Origin: Dugong dugon
Taxonomy: Eukaryota > Chordata > Mammalia > Sirenia > Dugongidae
Reading direction: 5' to 3'
Assembly: GCA_030035585.1 (NCBI GenBank)
Contig: CM057481.1
Coordinates: 6,411,128-6,475,127 of the forward strand
Length of the DNA stretch: 64,000 nt
Part shown: positions 1 through 10,572 of the stretch, one piece after another
How the letters are laid out: every line of letters begins with the position of its first letter
How positions within the stretch are numbered: position 1 is the first letter of the stretch
Position numbers and translations under genes: made by a program
The notes under the pieces: generated by a model
The model's database searches: none
Told to the model about the DNA's origin: nothing
Seen by the model: only the letters and a program-made list of their open reading frames with translations

Positions 1-3000
1 CAGTGAATACCCACAGAGATGAGAGAAGCCATTGAAAACAGGAAGTAGAAATAATTAAAGATAGTGGTTATGAGAAATACACTTACTGGGGAGAAAAACT
101 TAATAGATGGGATGTATATCAGAATGAATAAAATAAGCAGTAAGATGGGTTGAATCTGTCTCTCAAGTGATATCAGAAAGAAATAAAGATATGGGAAGAC
201 TGAGAAAAAAGTTAAGAGATGAAGGATAACTAGAAATGCTAGATATAATCCCTAAAAAGCAGAAGAGGAAACTGAGTTCAGGGGATATTTGAAGAAATAA
301 TGACGAAGAATATAAAGAATGCAATGAAAGCTGAAGATCTCACATGGAAACAGCTTATAGACACCAAACAGGAGGAATCAGGGAACTAGTTCCACACTTA
401 AACCCTTTAGCAAAACTCTAGGAGTTTTGAGGTTAAAAACTAGCACATTCTACAGCAAACAGGAATCAGACTGCCATTGGGCTTTTCCACGCAGCAACGC
501 CAGAATGCAAGAAGGCGTTTCCAAGTGTTGAAACAAGCAAACTTCGACCTTAGGATTTTATTTCTAGTGACCTTATTTAAATGGGAGGGTAAAATGAAGA
601 TATCACTCTATGTAAAATCTCACAGTTTACCACATATAGACCCTCTCTGAAAGTAATTTTAGAGAATATATTCTAGCAAAAAGGGGGGAAAAAAAAAAGA
701 ATCTAGGAGAAAGACATGAGATGTGGGAAATAATAGCAAGTAGAGTATTTAGTGAATTTTGTATAAATAAACAGTGGAAACCTCAGTTTCTTGGAGAGTG
801 ATAGGGTAGATAATCAGAAAATTCTCCACTTAAAAAATAATTTGAAATGCTAGACAAAATAGTCAAATATTTTCTCAAAAGCCCATCTGAGCTCTGAAAA
901 AAATGGAAGACCAAAAAGCAAAGATAGAGCTAAAATTCAAAAGAGGAAGTAGTTCTAGAGCTGTAACTGCCTGGAGGGAGAGGACTGTCTTCAGACCTTT
1001 GTCAACAAGATAAATGAAAAATGTGTTCACTGGAGTGAGCAGTGGTGGGGAAGGACAAAAAGTATATCAACAACTATCTGAAATTAAACCTCAAAATTAT
1101 GTGAACACACCAGAAAGTACGTCATGGAGAGGGATGGGAGATGCAATGAGAAAGAGATCAGAGTTGGTAAGAGTATAAGGATGTAAATATTTATCAGCTT
1201 TTAGATATGGATGGGGAAATTGAGCATTAGCATGGATTACAATAAGATAAGAATAACCCATACTGAAATAAAAATAGGATGTGTAATTTTCATAACTAAA
1301 CAACAACAACAAAAACTTGATCTGGCCCGTGAAGGTTGGAAGGAGAAAAAACAAAACAAACTATAAATTAAATAAGATGTCTAAGATAAGCTAAAAAAAT
1401 AAATGTATAGGGGTTAGACTAATCAATACAGAGTCTCAGAATGGATAGAAAAACAAGATGCTATCATATGCTGTTTGTAAAATACCTTCTAAAGGACGCA
1501 GGCTGAAAACAATGAGACAGAAAAGGTGTACTTGTCAAATACGCACAGAAAGAAAAAGGAACAGTAAGTGGGTCAAGGGAATAAACAAGGAAGGAACGCA
1601 GACACGTAACAATAGAGTTTTGAAATACAGAAGGGAACAATTTATGGCATTGACATTGATTTAGCAATTTCAGTTAGAAATTTATCACAGCCCTCTCAAA
1701 CTGATGAAACAATCAGACAGAAAGTAAGCAGAGCTAGAGAAGATTTGGATACTAATTTACAGTTTTAATCTACCACCTATATAGAACTTCTCACTCAACA
1801 AATGCAGAATACGTTTTACTCTGGAGGATGTGTAGATTAGGCAAGCTTTATCTTTCAATGCATCAGGAAGGAAGCCTCAAATTATAAAATATCTGCATTG
1901 TGGAGTTCCTTTTCTCTAACTACAGTACAATAAAATCGGAAATCATTCACAAAAAGATAGAAGAAGGATCTCATATTTCGGGTAATGAGAATAGCATAGT
2001 TTTAGAGCTGGGTGAAATCAAAGCACTACAGGTCAAAACTTGAGAGAGAGAAAGAAGTACTTGAAGAGAATTTATAGCTTTTGTTACCCAATAAAAAACC
2101 AGAAAGCCTGAAGCTATTTAAGCAAATGTTTGACTCAAGTAGTTAGAAAAACTGTACCAGAGTAAATCTGAAGAAACAATAAAAAAAAAAAAAAAAAAAA
2201 GGAAAGAAATATAAGTGTAGAAAATCAGCAACAAAATAGACTAATAAAAGCAAAAGCTGGTTCTTTGAAAAAAATTAACGGACTAGGTATACTTTTTGCA
2301 AAGACTGATGAAGAAAAACAAGTGTGTAATATGAACAAATAGAAAATACGTTAAATGGATAATTACAGATTCTATTTTTCTAGTCTGTTGAAAAGAGTAT
2401 GAATTTCTACCAATAAAATTTAAAACATATAAAAAGGATATATGGCTATAATATTGATGCTAGGGAAAAAAATCTTAAGTAAATCAGAAACCATTAAGTA
2501 AATTGTAGCGATTATCAAAACTTAGTCCTCCCCGCAATAAAAATGAAGATGTCCAGACAGTTTTACAAGGGAATTTATTTAATTCTCAAAAACCCAAGGA
2601 ACAGAAAATTCCTGTTTATACGACTTGTTCTAGAGCAAAGAAAAGAAGGCAGCTTATTATATTTGATTTTAATGACAAAAATTAGGTAAATTTTACTAAA
2701 AAATACATAATTTCTGATCAGCTTCGCTTAGAAGATTGAAAAACTCTAGGAATCAAATCTAGTAATGTATTAAAAAAGAATGTGTTGTAACTAAGTTTAA
2801 TTAACCACAAAAATGCAAGGATAGTTCAATGTTTGAAAAAAATCTCTTATTGTAATTTACCACCTTAATGACAAAGGACAAGAAATTCCGTGGTCAATAT
2901 TATAGAAAAGCATTTAATAAAATTTAAGTCTTTTTCTCTTTTTAAATTGAATCAACTCTTAGCAAACAAGGAATAGAAGATATATGTATTTTTTTACTTG

Positions 3001-4610
3001 TAAAGGCTTTCTACTGAAAACCTACAGCAGATATCATTCATAATCAAAAAACAAAACTTTTAACTCGTTCCTTTTAAGGTTGGGAATGAGACAAGGATGC
3101 CTGTGTTATTTCTGCTTCCTAGCATTTTACCAGATACTGACCAATGCAGTAAGACAGGCACACACACAGTATAAGAAATGAAATGAAGACATAATTGTTG
3201 TATTTCTAAGTAAAACCATTTGTATAGAAAATCAAAGAGAATCAGCAGAAACTACTAACAGCAGTACAAGAGTTTGGCGAGGCCCGCAGCTATAAGAGCA
3301 ACATATAAAAATCAATAGCTTCCTCTGTACTGGAGTAATCAATTACAGACTATCATGATAATAAGATACCATTTGTAATAGCGACATAAACTAAAAGCTA
3401 TCTAGGAACAAATCTAAGAAAGAATACATAAAACATGTAGGGGAAATTTAAAACTATTGCAAGAGTTTTATGATAGTACTATAGAGCATAAATGTGGATC
3501 ATAAATGGCTTGATTGAATATCATGAAGATGTCAAATTTCCCAGTTGAAATTCAGTGTAATTTTAATCAACATCTGAGCAAGAACTTTTTTGAAGGAGCA
3601 GAGTTGGGTCTAAAATCTAAATGGAAAAATAAAGAAAAACAAAGAGGGAACCTTGTTCTACAAGGCATTGACAGTCGACAGCAGAAGTTGGCAAAGTATG
3701 GCCTACAAGCCAAATCCGGGCTGCGGCCTGTTTCTTGTAAACACAATTTTATTGCGACGCAGACACACCCATTCATTTATGAATTGTCTATGGCTGCTTT
3801 CAAGCTGCGATGGCAGAGTTGAGTAATTTGTACAGAGACTGTGTGGTCCACTGGCTCTGGTCCTTTATAGAAAAAAAAAATTGGCAACCTCTGTTCTACA
3901 GCAACTGGCGTAGAATCAGAACAGAACGGACTGGAGCCCAGACTCTTTCCCATGTACATATGGGAACTTGGTGTAGTCGTTCTCAGCAAATAGTGACGGG
4001 AAGGTTGGCTCTCAAATGGAGGAAAATGAAACTCTTTCTGTACTTTATACATTAAACAAAGCTCCACGTGGGTTAAATATCTAACTCTTAAGGGTAAATT
4101 ATAAAGCTGATAGGAGAAAATACAGGAATATATTTTTGTAACTTTATGGTACAGAAGCATTTGTTACATTAGGCACACAGAGCAAAAAAACATAAAAAAT
4201 GATGAATTTGAATATATCAAAATGATTTTTGTTTAATGGAGGACATGATAGAAAAATTAACATATGGTGAAAGGTAATTGTAATGTTTAATAGACCAAGA
4301 TCAATACTTAGAATATACAAGGGATTCTGTAAAATGAGAATCTAAAAGGGAGGGAACCAATAGAAAACAAGACAAATTATATGAACTGACAATTCACAGA
4401 AGGAGAAGTGTGCACACACATGGACACACATCACTATTAGAAGCATATTAAAATTAAGGTAAAATTTTTTACCTATCATATCAACAAGAACTAGTAAGTC
4501 AGATGATATCAAGTGCTACCAAGGATGTGGGAAAATAGAAATCCTCTCATATTGCTGCTGGAAATGTAACTGGTACATGTATTTTAGAAAAATTAAGTAT
4601 GGGTATAACC
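1..4610 (+). mobile_element. Ancient L1 (L1M/HAL1-like), sense, heavily decayed
   Basis: Purine-rich, A-heavy sequence runs through a degenerate L1 order. An endonuclease-like stretch sits near 1440-1850 (AACAAGATGCTATCATATGC; later TAGAACTTCTCACTCAACA). A reverse-transcriptase stretch sits near 3085-3170 (GAGACAAGGATGCCTGTG). A C-terminal part sits near 4480-4600 (CTGCTGGAAATGTAACTGG). No reading frame survives. A hAT element interrupts it at 3667-3897 and an RTE-tailed element at 4611-5004. Subfamily was not determined. Confidence 0.75.
3667..3897. mobile_element. hAT-type non-autonomous DNA transposon, copy 1
   Basis: One end reads AGTTGGCAAAGTATGGCC and the other TTGGCAACCTCTG, which form inverted ends. 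The inner part carries AATTTTATTG, ATTGTCTATGGCTGC and GGCAGAGTTGAG. The same order recurs at 49843-50073 and, in the opposite orientation, at 47655-47875. I recognise a common mammalian hAT repeat but do not name the family with certainty. Confidence 0.75.
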
Positions 4611-5004
4611 ACCATCCATCCGTCAGTTTGTCCTACTGTGGTGGCTTGTCTGTTGCTATGATACTGGAAGCCATGCCACCAGTATTTCAAATACCATTAG
4701 AGTCACCCATGGTGGACAGGTTTCAGTGGAGCTTCCAGACTAAGACAAACTAGGGAGAAAGGCCTGGTGATTTACTTCCCAAAATTAGCCGACAAAACCC
4801 CTATGGCTCGAAATAGAAAATTGTCCTATATAATGCTGGAAGGTGAGCCCCCTAGGTTGGACGGCACCCAAAATACACAGCTGCTGCAACAGTGGACTCA
4901 AGCATACCAATATTTGTGAAGATGGCCTGGACCGGTCAATGTTTCATTCTGTATCCATAAGGTTGCCATGAGTCAGAACCAACTCAATGGTAACTAGTAA
5001 CAAC
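4611..5004 (+). mobile_element. RTE-tailed afrotherian SINE/LINE element
   Basis: The sequence has CGTCAGTTTGTCCTACTGTG, GTCACCCATGGTGGACAGGT and CAGACTAAGACAAACTAGG. It ends in TTGCCATGAGTCAGAACC followed by a CAAC-type tail and not poly-A. That tail is typical of RTE-mobilised elements. The same body occurs in antisense at 59743-60122 and partly at 29403-29738. A possible 6-bp duplication, ATAACC, flanks it. Confidence 0.75.
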
Positions 5005-5440
5005 ATAACCTGAAACACAGTGATGGAACTCTAGCATGAATACCTAGGGAAATATATTCAAGGATGGTCATCGGAGTGGTATTTGTAGTGATAGACTGGA
5101 ATCAATCTACCTCTTAGGCACTAGAGGAATGGATAAGAAAAATCACAATGGAATGCAGTGAGAAAGAATAAGCAATGATAACTAGTGAACTAGATCTGTT
5201 TTTGGCAACATAGGTGAAGCTATAAAACAATGTGAGAGAAAAAGGCAGAATAGATTTAAAGCATAATATGATTTATGTAAAAAGACCACGTGTAAGAGCT
5301 CTATATGTTTTTGACCTATAGAAACAGAAGTAAACAGACACGTAAAGAGGATTATACACGTTACATTAACTGTGAAAAGGTGAGCCCCTGTGGTGGGAGG
5401 GGAGGGAATGGCACTGGGCATCAGGTATAAAGGGGAAATG
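5005..5440 (+). mobile_element. Continuation of the ancient L1, 3' end
   Basis: After the RTE-tailed insertion, the L1-type 3' sequence resumes. It shows AGAGGAATGGATAAGAAAAA and AATGGAATGCAGTGAGAAAG, which resemble the L1 ORF2 end, and then a 3' UTR-like stretch to about 5440. ATAACC occurs on both sides of the insertion (4605-4610 and 5005-5010). Confidence 0.6.
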
Positions 5441-5683
5441 ATAATATAAAGAAGAAAACTGAAAAAAACAAAGAGCCTTTCAGGAACCCTGATAGTAGGA
5501 GCCCATAAACTAGAGCCTATCCTTCCATCAGTTTTGTGCTCTTATCCTTTAGGGGAAACAAATTCCTTCTGGGATTGTGAGATCCAGGTGCTCAGACAAT
5601 GTCATCAGTCCTGGGTCTCTCTGTCTTGGCTGTGCTTGCCTCACTGTTGGCTCGAATATCAGGCAAATTCTTTTTAGTATAAC

Positions 5684-6206
5684 TGTTGTGGATTGAACTG
5701 TGACCCCCCAAAATGTGTGTCAGCTTGACTAGGCCATGATTCCCAGTATTGTGCGATTGTCCACCATTTTGTGATCTGATGTGGTCATCCTACGTGTTGT
5801 GAATCCTAACCTCTATGACGTTAATGAGGCAGGATTAGAGGCAGTTATATTAACGAGGCAGGATTCAATCTACAGGATTAGGTTGTATTTTGAGTCAATC
5901 TCTTTTGAGATATAAAAGAGAGAATTGAGCAGAGAGGAGAAGGACCTCATTACCTCTAAGCAAGAAGAGCCAGGAGTGGAGATTGTCATTTGGACTCAGG
6001 ATTCCTGTGCTGAGAAGCTCCTAGACCAGGGGAAGATTGATGACAAGGACCTTCCCCCAGAGCTGACAGAGAGAGATAGACTTCTGCTGGAAGAGGCGAC
6101 CTGAATTCAGACTTCTGGCTCCCTAAACTGAGGGAATAACTTTCTGTTTATTAAAGCCATCCGCTTGTGATATTTCTGTTACAGCAGCATTAGATAATTA
6201 AGATAG
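5684..6206 (+). mobile_element. Solo LTR, MaLR-like, sense
   Basis: It begins TGTTGTGGATTGAACTGTGA. A TATAAAA box lies at 5911-5917 and an ATTAAA at 6150-6155. The 3' part has the MaLR-type phrase CTTTCTGTTTATTAAAGCCA followed by GTTACAGCAGCATTAGATAA. This order (U3 with TATA, R with poly-A signal) is that of a retroviral-type LTR. No internal coding region adjoins it. Family assignment to ERVL-MaLR rests on the start and end motifs only. Confidence 0.75.
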
Positions 6207-6890
6207 TAATCTCTAGCTGTTCCAGGTTCATGTCCTACCAGCTTGGTAAGCGTACCAGAAAGAAAGACCCTTCACCCCCATAGGGTTAGTAATAATCCTC
6301 TGACCACCATCCTTGCCTTTGATTGGCTCATCATGTGTCCAGTGCCCACTCCTGAATCAGTCTCTGTGATGGTATACTGAGGGTGTCACTTGCCCATCCC
6401 TAGAACCAGGCAGTAGGAATAGCCCCACGTATAGCATATGGTGGAGTAATTGCCCAAAGAAAAATTGAAGTGTTAAGGTCAGAATTACAGGGAATGGATT
6501 CTAGGGAGGCAAAACCACAGATAGCTACTGGTGACTTGAATCAATGCTGTTGGTAGAAATGTCAAAATGCTATTCCATGTTTATCCTAGGAAAAGAAAAA
6601 CTGGGGAAAATGAAAAATGATTACCTCCAAATATCTGAAGCATTGCCAGTTGCATTGTACTTTCATATGGCCCTGAGGAATAAATCCATGACAAACAGAT
6701 GGACTTGGTATGGAGAGAAACTGTGTAATGGCTGGAGTCAGCTCTCTTGGGAGGAATGGTTATTACTCTATCCATTGCTGGGCATGGTCAAGCGTAGGCT
6801 AGCCAGCTACTTGGCAGGGATTCTCTAGGGAAGGGCCCATGGATTGGGAGGATAATCGGGTTAGGTCAGGTTCTAAATCCCCTGGACGGC
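6207..6890. other. No recognisable feature
   Basis: Mixed-composition intronic sequence. Phrases such as TTGATTGGCTCATCATGTG hint at an old repeat, but I cannot assign it. The 94-codon frame at 6544-6828 has no recognisable domain. Confidence 0.5.
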
Positions 6891-7130
6891 TTTTTTTTTT
6901 TTTTTTTTTTTTTAAGTGTGCTTTAGACGAAGGTTTACAGAGCAAATACTTTCTCATTAAACGGTCAGTACGATTCAGTGAAATCGATTACATTCTTCCA
7001 GTTGTGCTGCTATTCTCACTATCCTTTTCCAAATTATTCCATCACCATTATCTTCAACTCACTGCCCCCTAGGCTTCCCATCAAACCTTTTGAGTTGCTG
7101 TTGTCAGTTTGATCTCACATAGATAATTCT
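6891..7130 (-). mobile_element. L1 3'-end fragment, antisense
   Basis: A T-run (the poly-A tail in antisense) is followed by GACGAAGGTTTACAGAGCAAAT and TTTCTCATTAAACGGTCAGT, the start of the L1 3' end seen at 10556. It then passes into ATTCAGTGAAATCGATTAC and CTTCCAGTTGTGCTG, the same extra segment that lies inside the 3' ends of the L1s at 10556 and 56513. Confidence 0.7.
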
Positions 7131-7250
7131 TTTTTTTTTTTTTTTGTACTTAAATGAAGGTTTACAAAACAAATAGTTTCTCATTAAACAGTTAGTACAC
7201 ATATTGCCCTGTGACAATGGTTAACAACCCCATGACATGTCATGGACAGC
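7131..7250 (-). mobile_element. L1 3'-end fragment, antisense, second copy
   Basis: A T-run at 7131-7145 is followed by AATGAAGGTTTACAAAACAA and TAACAACCCCATGACATGTC, the terminal part of the same L1 3' UTR. It is truncated after about 120 bases. Confidence 0.75.
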
Positions 7251-7254
7251 TTAT

Positions 7255-7405
7255 TAAACACAGACTGCTGGGCCCTTCTCCCAGAGTTGTGAGTTCAGTA
7301 GGTCTGGGGTGGGCCTGAGAATTTGCATTTCTAACAAGTTCTCAAGTGATGCTGATGTTGCTGATCCAGGGACCAACATCTCACCAGTGTGAGAACCAAT
7401 GTTTT
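7255..7405 (+). mobile_element. MER5-like hAT-Charlie element
   Basis: GTCTGGGGTGGGCCTGAGAA, TTGCATTTCTAACAAGTTCTC, AAGTGATGCTGATGTTGCTG and GAGAACCAATG follow the order of the MER5 group of short hAT-Charlie transposons. Confidence 0.65.
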
Positions 7406-7572
7406 AGGTAATTTTTGACGTCTTTACTGACCCAGTATTTTTATGAGATAGTTGTACATGTTCTTAAAAACCGGTATCTGTGTCATTAAGGCACACTTTC
7501 TGTCTTATTTCTTTACCACCTGTTATGTGTCAAGTCCTGGCTAATAGATGACATTTGTGTAGGTTTCTGTGG

Positions 7573-7573
<1 letters not shown>

Positions 7574-7613
<40 letters not shown>
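7574..7613. repeat. (TG)20 microsatellite
   Basis: Forty bases of uninterrupted TG lie in intron 4, about 1 kb upstream of FHIT exon 5. It is potentially length-polymorphic and could adopt Z-DNA. Confidence 0.98.
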
Positions 7614-7614
<1 letters not shown>

Positions 7615-8624
7615 CGTTGGGAACATTAGAATAGTTTAACAACTTCAGGCTTTGGAGGCGAATTTTTTCTTTATAAAATAGCCAGCCATTTTCTGACTTG
7701 ACACTTTTTATAATCCTGTTGCTGGTTTTCCATGGATTGATCTATTTTCTTCAGTTGGGTGGTAAGGTGGTTCCCGATTTAGAAAAATGAAGTGATCTCC
7801 CAGAGAGGGTGAGTCTGAGTCATTCAGAAAAGAACTTTGTCATATATAGGCATCTGACTGATGGAAAATTATTCCTTGTGGTCTGGATACCAAATGGATT
7901 TGGGTCACCCTAGATGCCAAGTGCCACATCTCGCTCCATCCCCCTCTCTGACTTTCCCCAGAAAGGCATATGGGCAGCACTTATAGCTGGCCGCATTCTG
8001 GCTGTGTGTCAACCACGGATTGTTCTTGTCTTGAACTCTATTTTGCCCCTTTCCTCTTTTTCTCATTTCTTTTCTCTTTGAATTTGGACATTTTACTATA
8101 ATAGTTCCCTAGGAATGCTCATATGCGTTTGTAACTGTAGGCAAGGTCAAACAGTGTAAGTATTTTTTCTGAATTGCTCTTATATAAACAAAGATAAAAC
8201 CAGTTGAGAAAAGCCTTGAAGAATTAGAAGGGTTATAGTCAATGCTTAACAACGAAATTTTCCTCTTAGCTAAGACGATCAAATGAAACGGTGAAAATAA
8301 ATATCACCTGACAAATGGGACCTAGTGGATCTGGGTTAAGGTGGCAACCGGAAAGGGCAGAGAGATTTATGAGGAAAGCCTGTTTTGTTGTCTACGTGCA
8401 AGCTTCTGCTTGAAAACACCAACCCCAGTCAAGGCAATGCGTGCAGCAAGAGTATCATATGTTAGGAGAACTTACCGAGACTATATCGTAGTGGACATTA
8501 AATGAGGAACACTGTAAATGGCACCCTCTTTGCACCTAAGAATCTGTAGAAATTGAATTTTCTTTCCTTAAAGTGGTATATGGTTTAGGTTTCTTATCTG
8601 AATTTTATAAATGCCCATTTTTTA

Positions 8625-8642
8625 AATTGTCTTCTCTTTCAG
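8625..8642 (+). promoter_or_regulatory. FHIT: FHIT intron 4 3' splice site
   Basis: A pyrimidine-rich run ending in the invariant AG directly precedes the exon sequence ACTTCAACTTTGAGGAA and the FHIT start codon. No other AG lies between the tract and the exon. Confidence 0.9.
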
Positions 8643-8762
8643 ACTTCAACTTTGAGGAAATGTCGTTCAGATTTGGCCAACATCTCATCAAGCCCTCTGT
8701 GGTGTTTCTCAAGACAGAACTCTCCTTTGCCCTTGTGAACAGGAAGCCTGTGGTACCAGGAC
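8643..8762 (+). CDS. FHIT: FHIT first coding exon (human exon 5)
   Basis: The exon starts after a polypyrimidine tract ending in CTTCTCTTTCAG and has 17 bases of 5' UTR. The ATG at 8660-8662 has a purine at -3. It then encodes 34 codons beginning [20 protein letters not shown] and ending KPVVPG, plus the first base of codon 35, and stops at a GT at 8763. From memory this matches the N-terminus of mammalian FHIT residue for residue, and the phase-1 junction agrees with the known Gly-His split. FHIT is a cytosolic/mitochondrial HIT-family hydrolase that cleaves diadenosine triphosphate to AMP and ADP, and it acts as a tumour suppressor. The N-terminal strands are encoded here. The catalytic histidine triad lies in later exons outside the window. 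The reading frame stays open 87 bases upstream of the ATG into the intron, but that part is not coding. Confidence 0.96.
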
Positions 8763-8768
8763 GTATCC
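8760..8768 (+). promoter_or_regulatory. FHIT: FHIT exon 5 5' splice site, weak match
   Basis: The junction reads GAC|GTATCC. Only GT and the A at +3 fit the consensus AG|GTRAGT. The exon ends in C instead of G and positions +4 to +6 do not match. The position is fixed by the FHIT reading frame, since the next codon is completed by exon 6. A weak donor could favour skipping or cryptic donors. Confidence 0.8.
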
Positions 8769-10542
8769 TTTGTTTGTTTTAAGAGAGGAAAAATAAAAAG
8801 CCTCCAAGCCTAACTGACCAAATGAATACAGGATTGGTCTCCCATGTCCGTCCAGAAAAGGTAAGCAAGGAATCCTCCCCGCCCCTTTGGAGAGATCAGG
8901 TAAGATGTTACTCACATTTATTCTGAATCCTGTTGGTGGTACCGGGAATGTGCTCGATCAGTGCTGCAGAACATCTGAAAAGAGTTGCTTGGCAACCGTG
9001 GCTTTGGAGGTGATTTTTTGCTTGACCGCTTCACTACTGTAGCAGTGTAATAAATAGGTGCTTCTAATATGAATATCGTGGGCACTTTGTTTTCAGTTTG
9101 TCTATTGTGAATTTTGACAGTAGGTTGGAAATGGAGTGCCATCTTTGTGATGTGGAAGTAAGGTATTATGTGATGATTTGAGACTGACTTTGTTTCTTTA
9201 CTTCTTGGGGATGATTCAGGCTCTGCGTTTTAGTAAAATTAATGCACGTAAATATACTTACACAGAAAATATATATTTTTTCATGTTAAAACCTGAAATA
9301 GCATTTTCTTTTGGGAAAATAGTCCAACTTGTAGATCCTTGTCCCGTATCATTGATGGTAGACTCTGACCATCGAGCTGTAGTCTTCCCTCCACTGACTT
9401 CAAGAGGGGCTTTATTCCTTGCAGTGGGAGTAGGAAGAATTGGTGAAATGCTCTAGGGGAACTATTTTTTAATGTTGTTGAAAGTAGCACTTGTGATTTT
9501 GTACATATAAATTTTGTACTGACTCTTCAGGTTTTTTTCTTCCTCTCAACTTAGTTTACTATGCAGAGGGCAACAAAATATAAAATTTCATATTTTAAAA
9601 TAATGAGCATTTTTTCCTCACTGAGATATCATTTCATTTTGAAATGAATTCCTCAGTAATTCTGAATGTACGAATATGCCAAGATATTTTTCAGAAAAGG
9701 TTTTATTTTTTCAGTGAAAATTTTCAGAGTGCTTGAGAAATTCATGAATAATCTTCCTTCTTGGCCAAGTAGCTGTTGTACACTGAAAAAAAAAAAAAAA
9801 CACACACACACACACACACAAATAAGAAAAAAACTTAGCAAAAGATAACTGTGATTGTATGAGAAACTCCCAAAAATAAAACTGAGTCTGAAATATGAGT
9901 GCTCAATATTAGAAAACTACATTTTTTTTTTTTTGGAAATACAAGAAAAAACTAGAGTGTTTTAGAAAGGTCGTGAAAAATGACAGTTTTTAAGTTGTAT
10001 ACTTATTTTGTATTGAGGTCATCTAAAGCACCTTGAAGTTCTTGAAATAACAGAAGCATTTTATTTCTTTATTTGGTTTTGCTATAAGTTCATGGTGGTC
10101 TTTTTCCTTTGAGGAATAGTTTTTAAACAGAATGTCTGTAAATTCAGGGGTCAGCGATACAGTTTAAATGCCATCCCTCTCTATGTGCCAGCTTTAATTA
10201 ATTTCTAGTAAAGAACTACGGGAACTTGGGATTACAAGGTGAATTCGATGAACAAATCTTATTGCCTTAGATTGAGAGAATGTGTGATTTCAGAGATGTA
10301 AAAACCTCTTTTTCATGGTTATTAATGGAATGAACTTTGCTTTGCGATTTTTTGCCTCTCATTTCATGATAATAAGTAACTTGTTTTTCCATGGTCTTTT
10401 TAACCAACTCTGAAAGGGTAATATGTAAGACTTACGACATGTTTGTGTTTGAACTCAAGAGAAATGGATATGTCTGATTCTAGTGAAATGTCCGTACTGA
10501 ATACTGAGCACTTAGTGAGTGATGACAACGTTTTCTTCCTGA
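8763..10542. other. FHIT: First part of intron 5, no named repeat
   Basis: Apart from the A/CA repeat at 9786-9820 and a short T-run near 9921, this is unique-looking AT-rich sequence. The three ORFs here (for example 9178-9456) show no domain and are not flanked by splice sites that would fit FHIT. Confidence 0.6.
9786..9820. repeat. A15 (CA)10 simple repeat
   Basis: Fifteen A are followed directly by ten CA units. Reading frames through it on either strand (about 60 codons) are artefacts. Confidence 0.98.
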
Positions 10543-10555
10543 TGGATTTTCCATT
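10543..10555. repeat. L1 target-site duplication, left copy
   Basis: TGGATTTTCCATT is repeated with one change at 17694-17706 on the other side of the L1. It is the footprint of endonuclease-primed integration. Confidence 0.85.
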
Positions 10556-10572
10556 TATTTATTTATTTATTT

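Larger units (their letters stand above)
1..8642 (+). other. FHIT: FHIT intron 4, 3' part
   Basis: This is the intron that separates the 5' UTR exons from the first coding exon. Seen in it: an old L1 (1-5440), a MaLR LTR (5684-6206), L1 3' ends (6891-7250), a MER5-like element (7255-7405) and a TG repeat. The stretches 5441-5683, 6207-6890 and 7614-8624 hold no feature I can name. Short ORFs here lie inside repeats or have no coding character. Confidence 0.85.

Noticed and set aside
3777-4160. 127-codon minus-strand ORF
   Set aside because: It overlaps a hAT element and old L1 sequence and has no domain.
8573-8659. Upstream ATG at 8573 giving a 69-codon frame that includes the FHIT N-terminus
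   Set aside because: The extra codons lie in the intron before the splice acceptor, and the known FHIT start is at 8660. The frame's end is also intronic.
9653-9848. Opposing 60-codon ORFs
   Set aside because: They are created by an A-run and a CA repeat.
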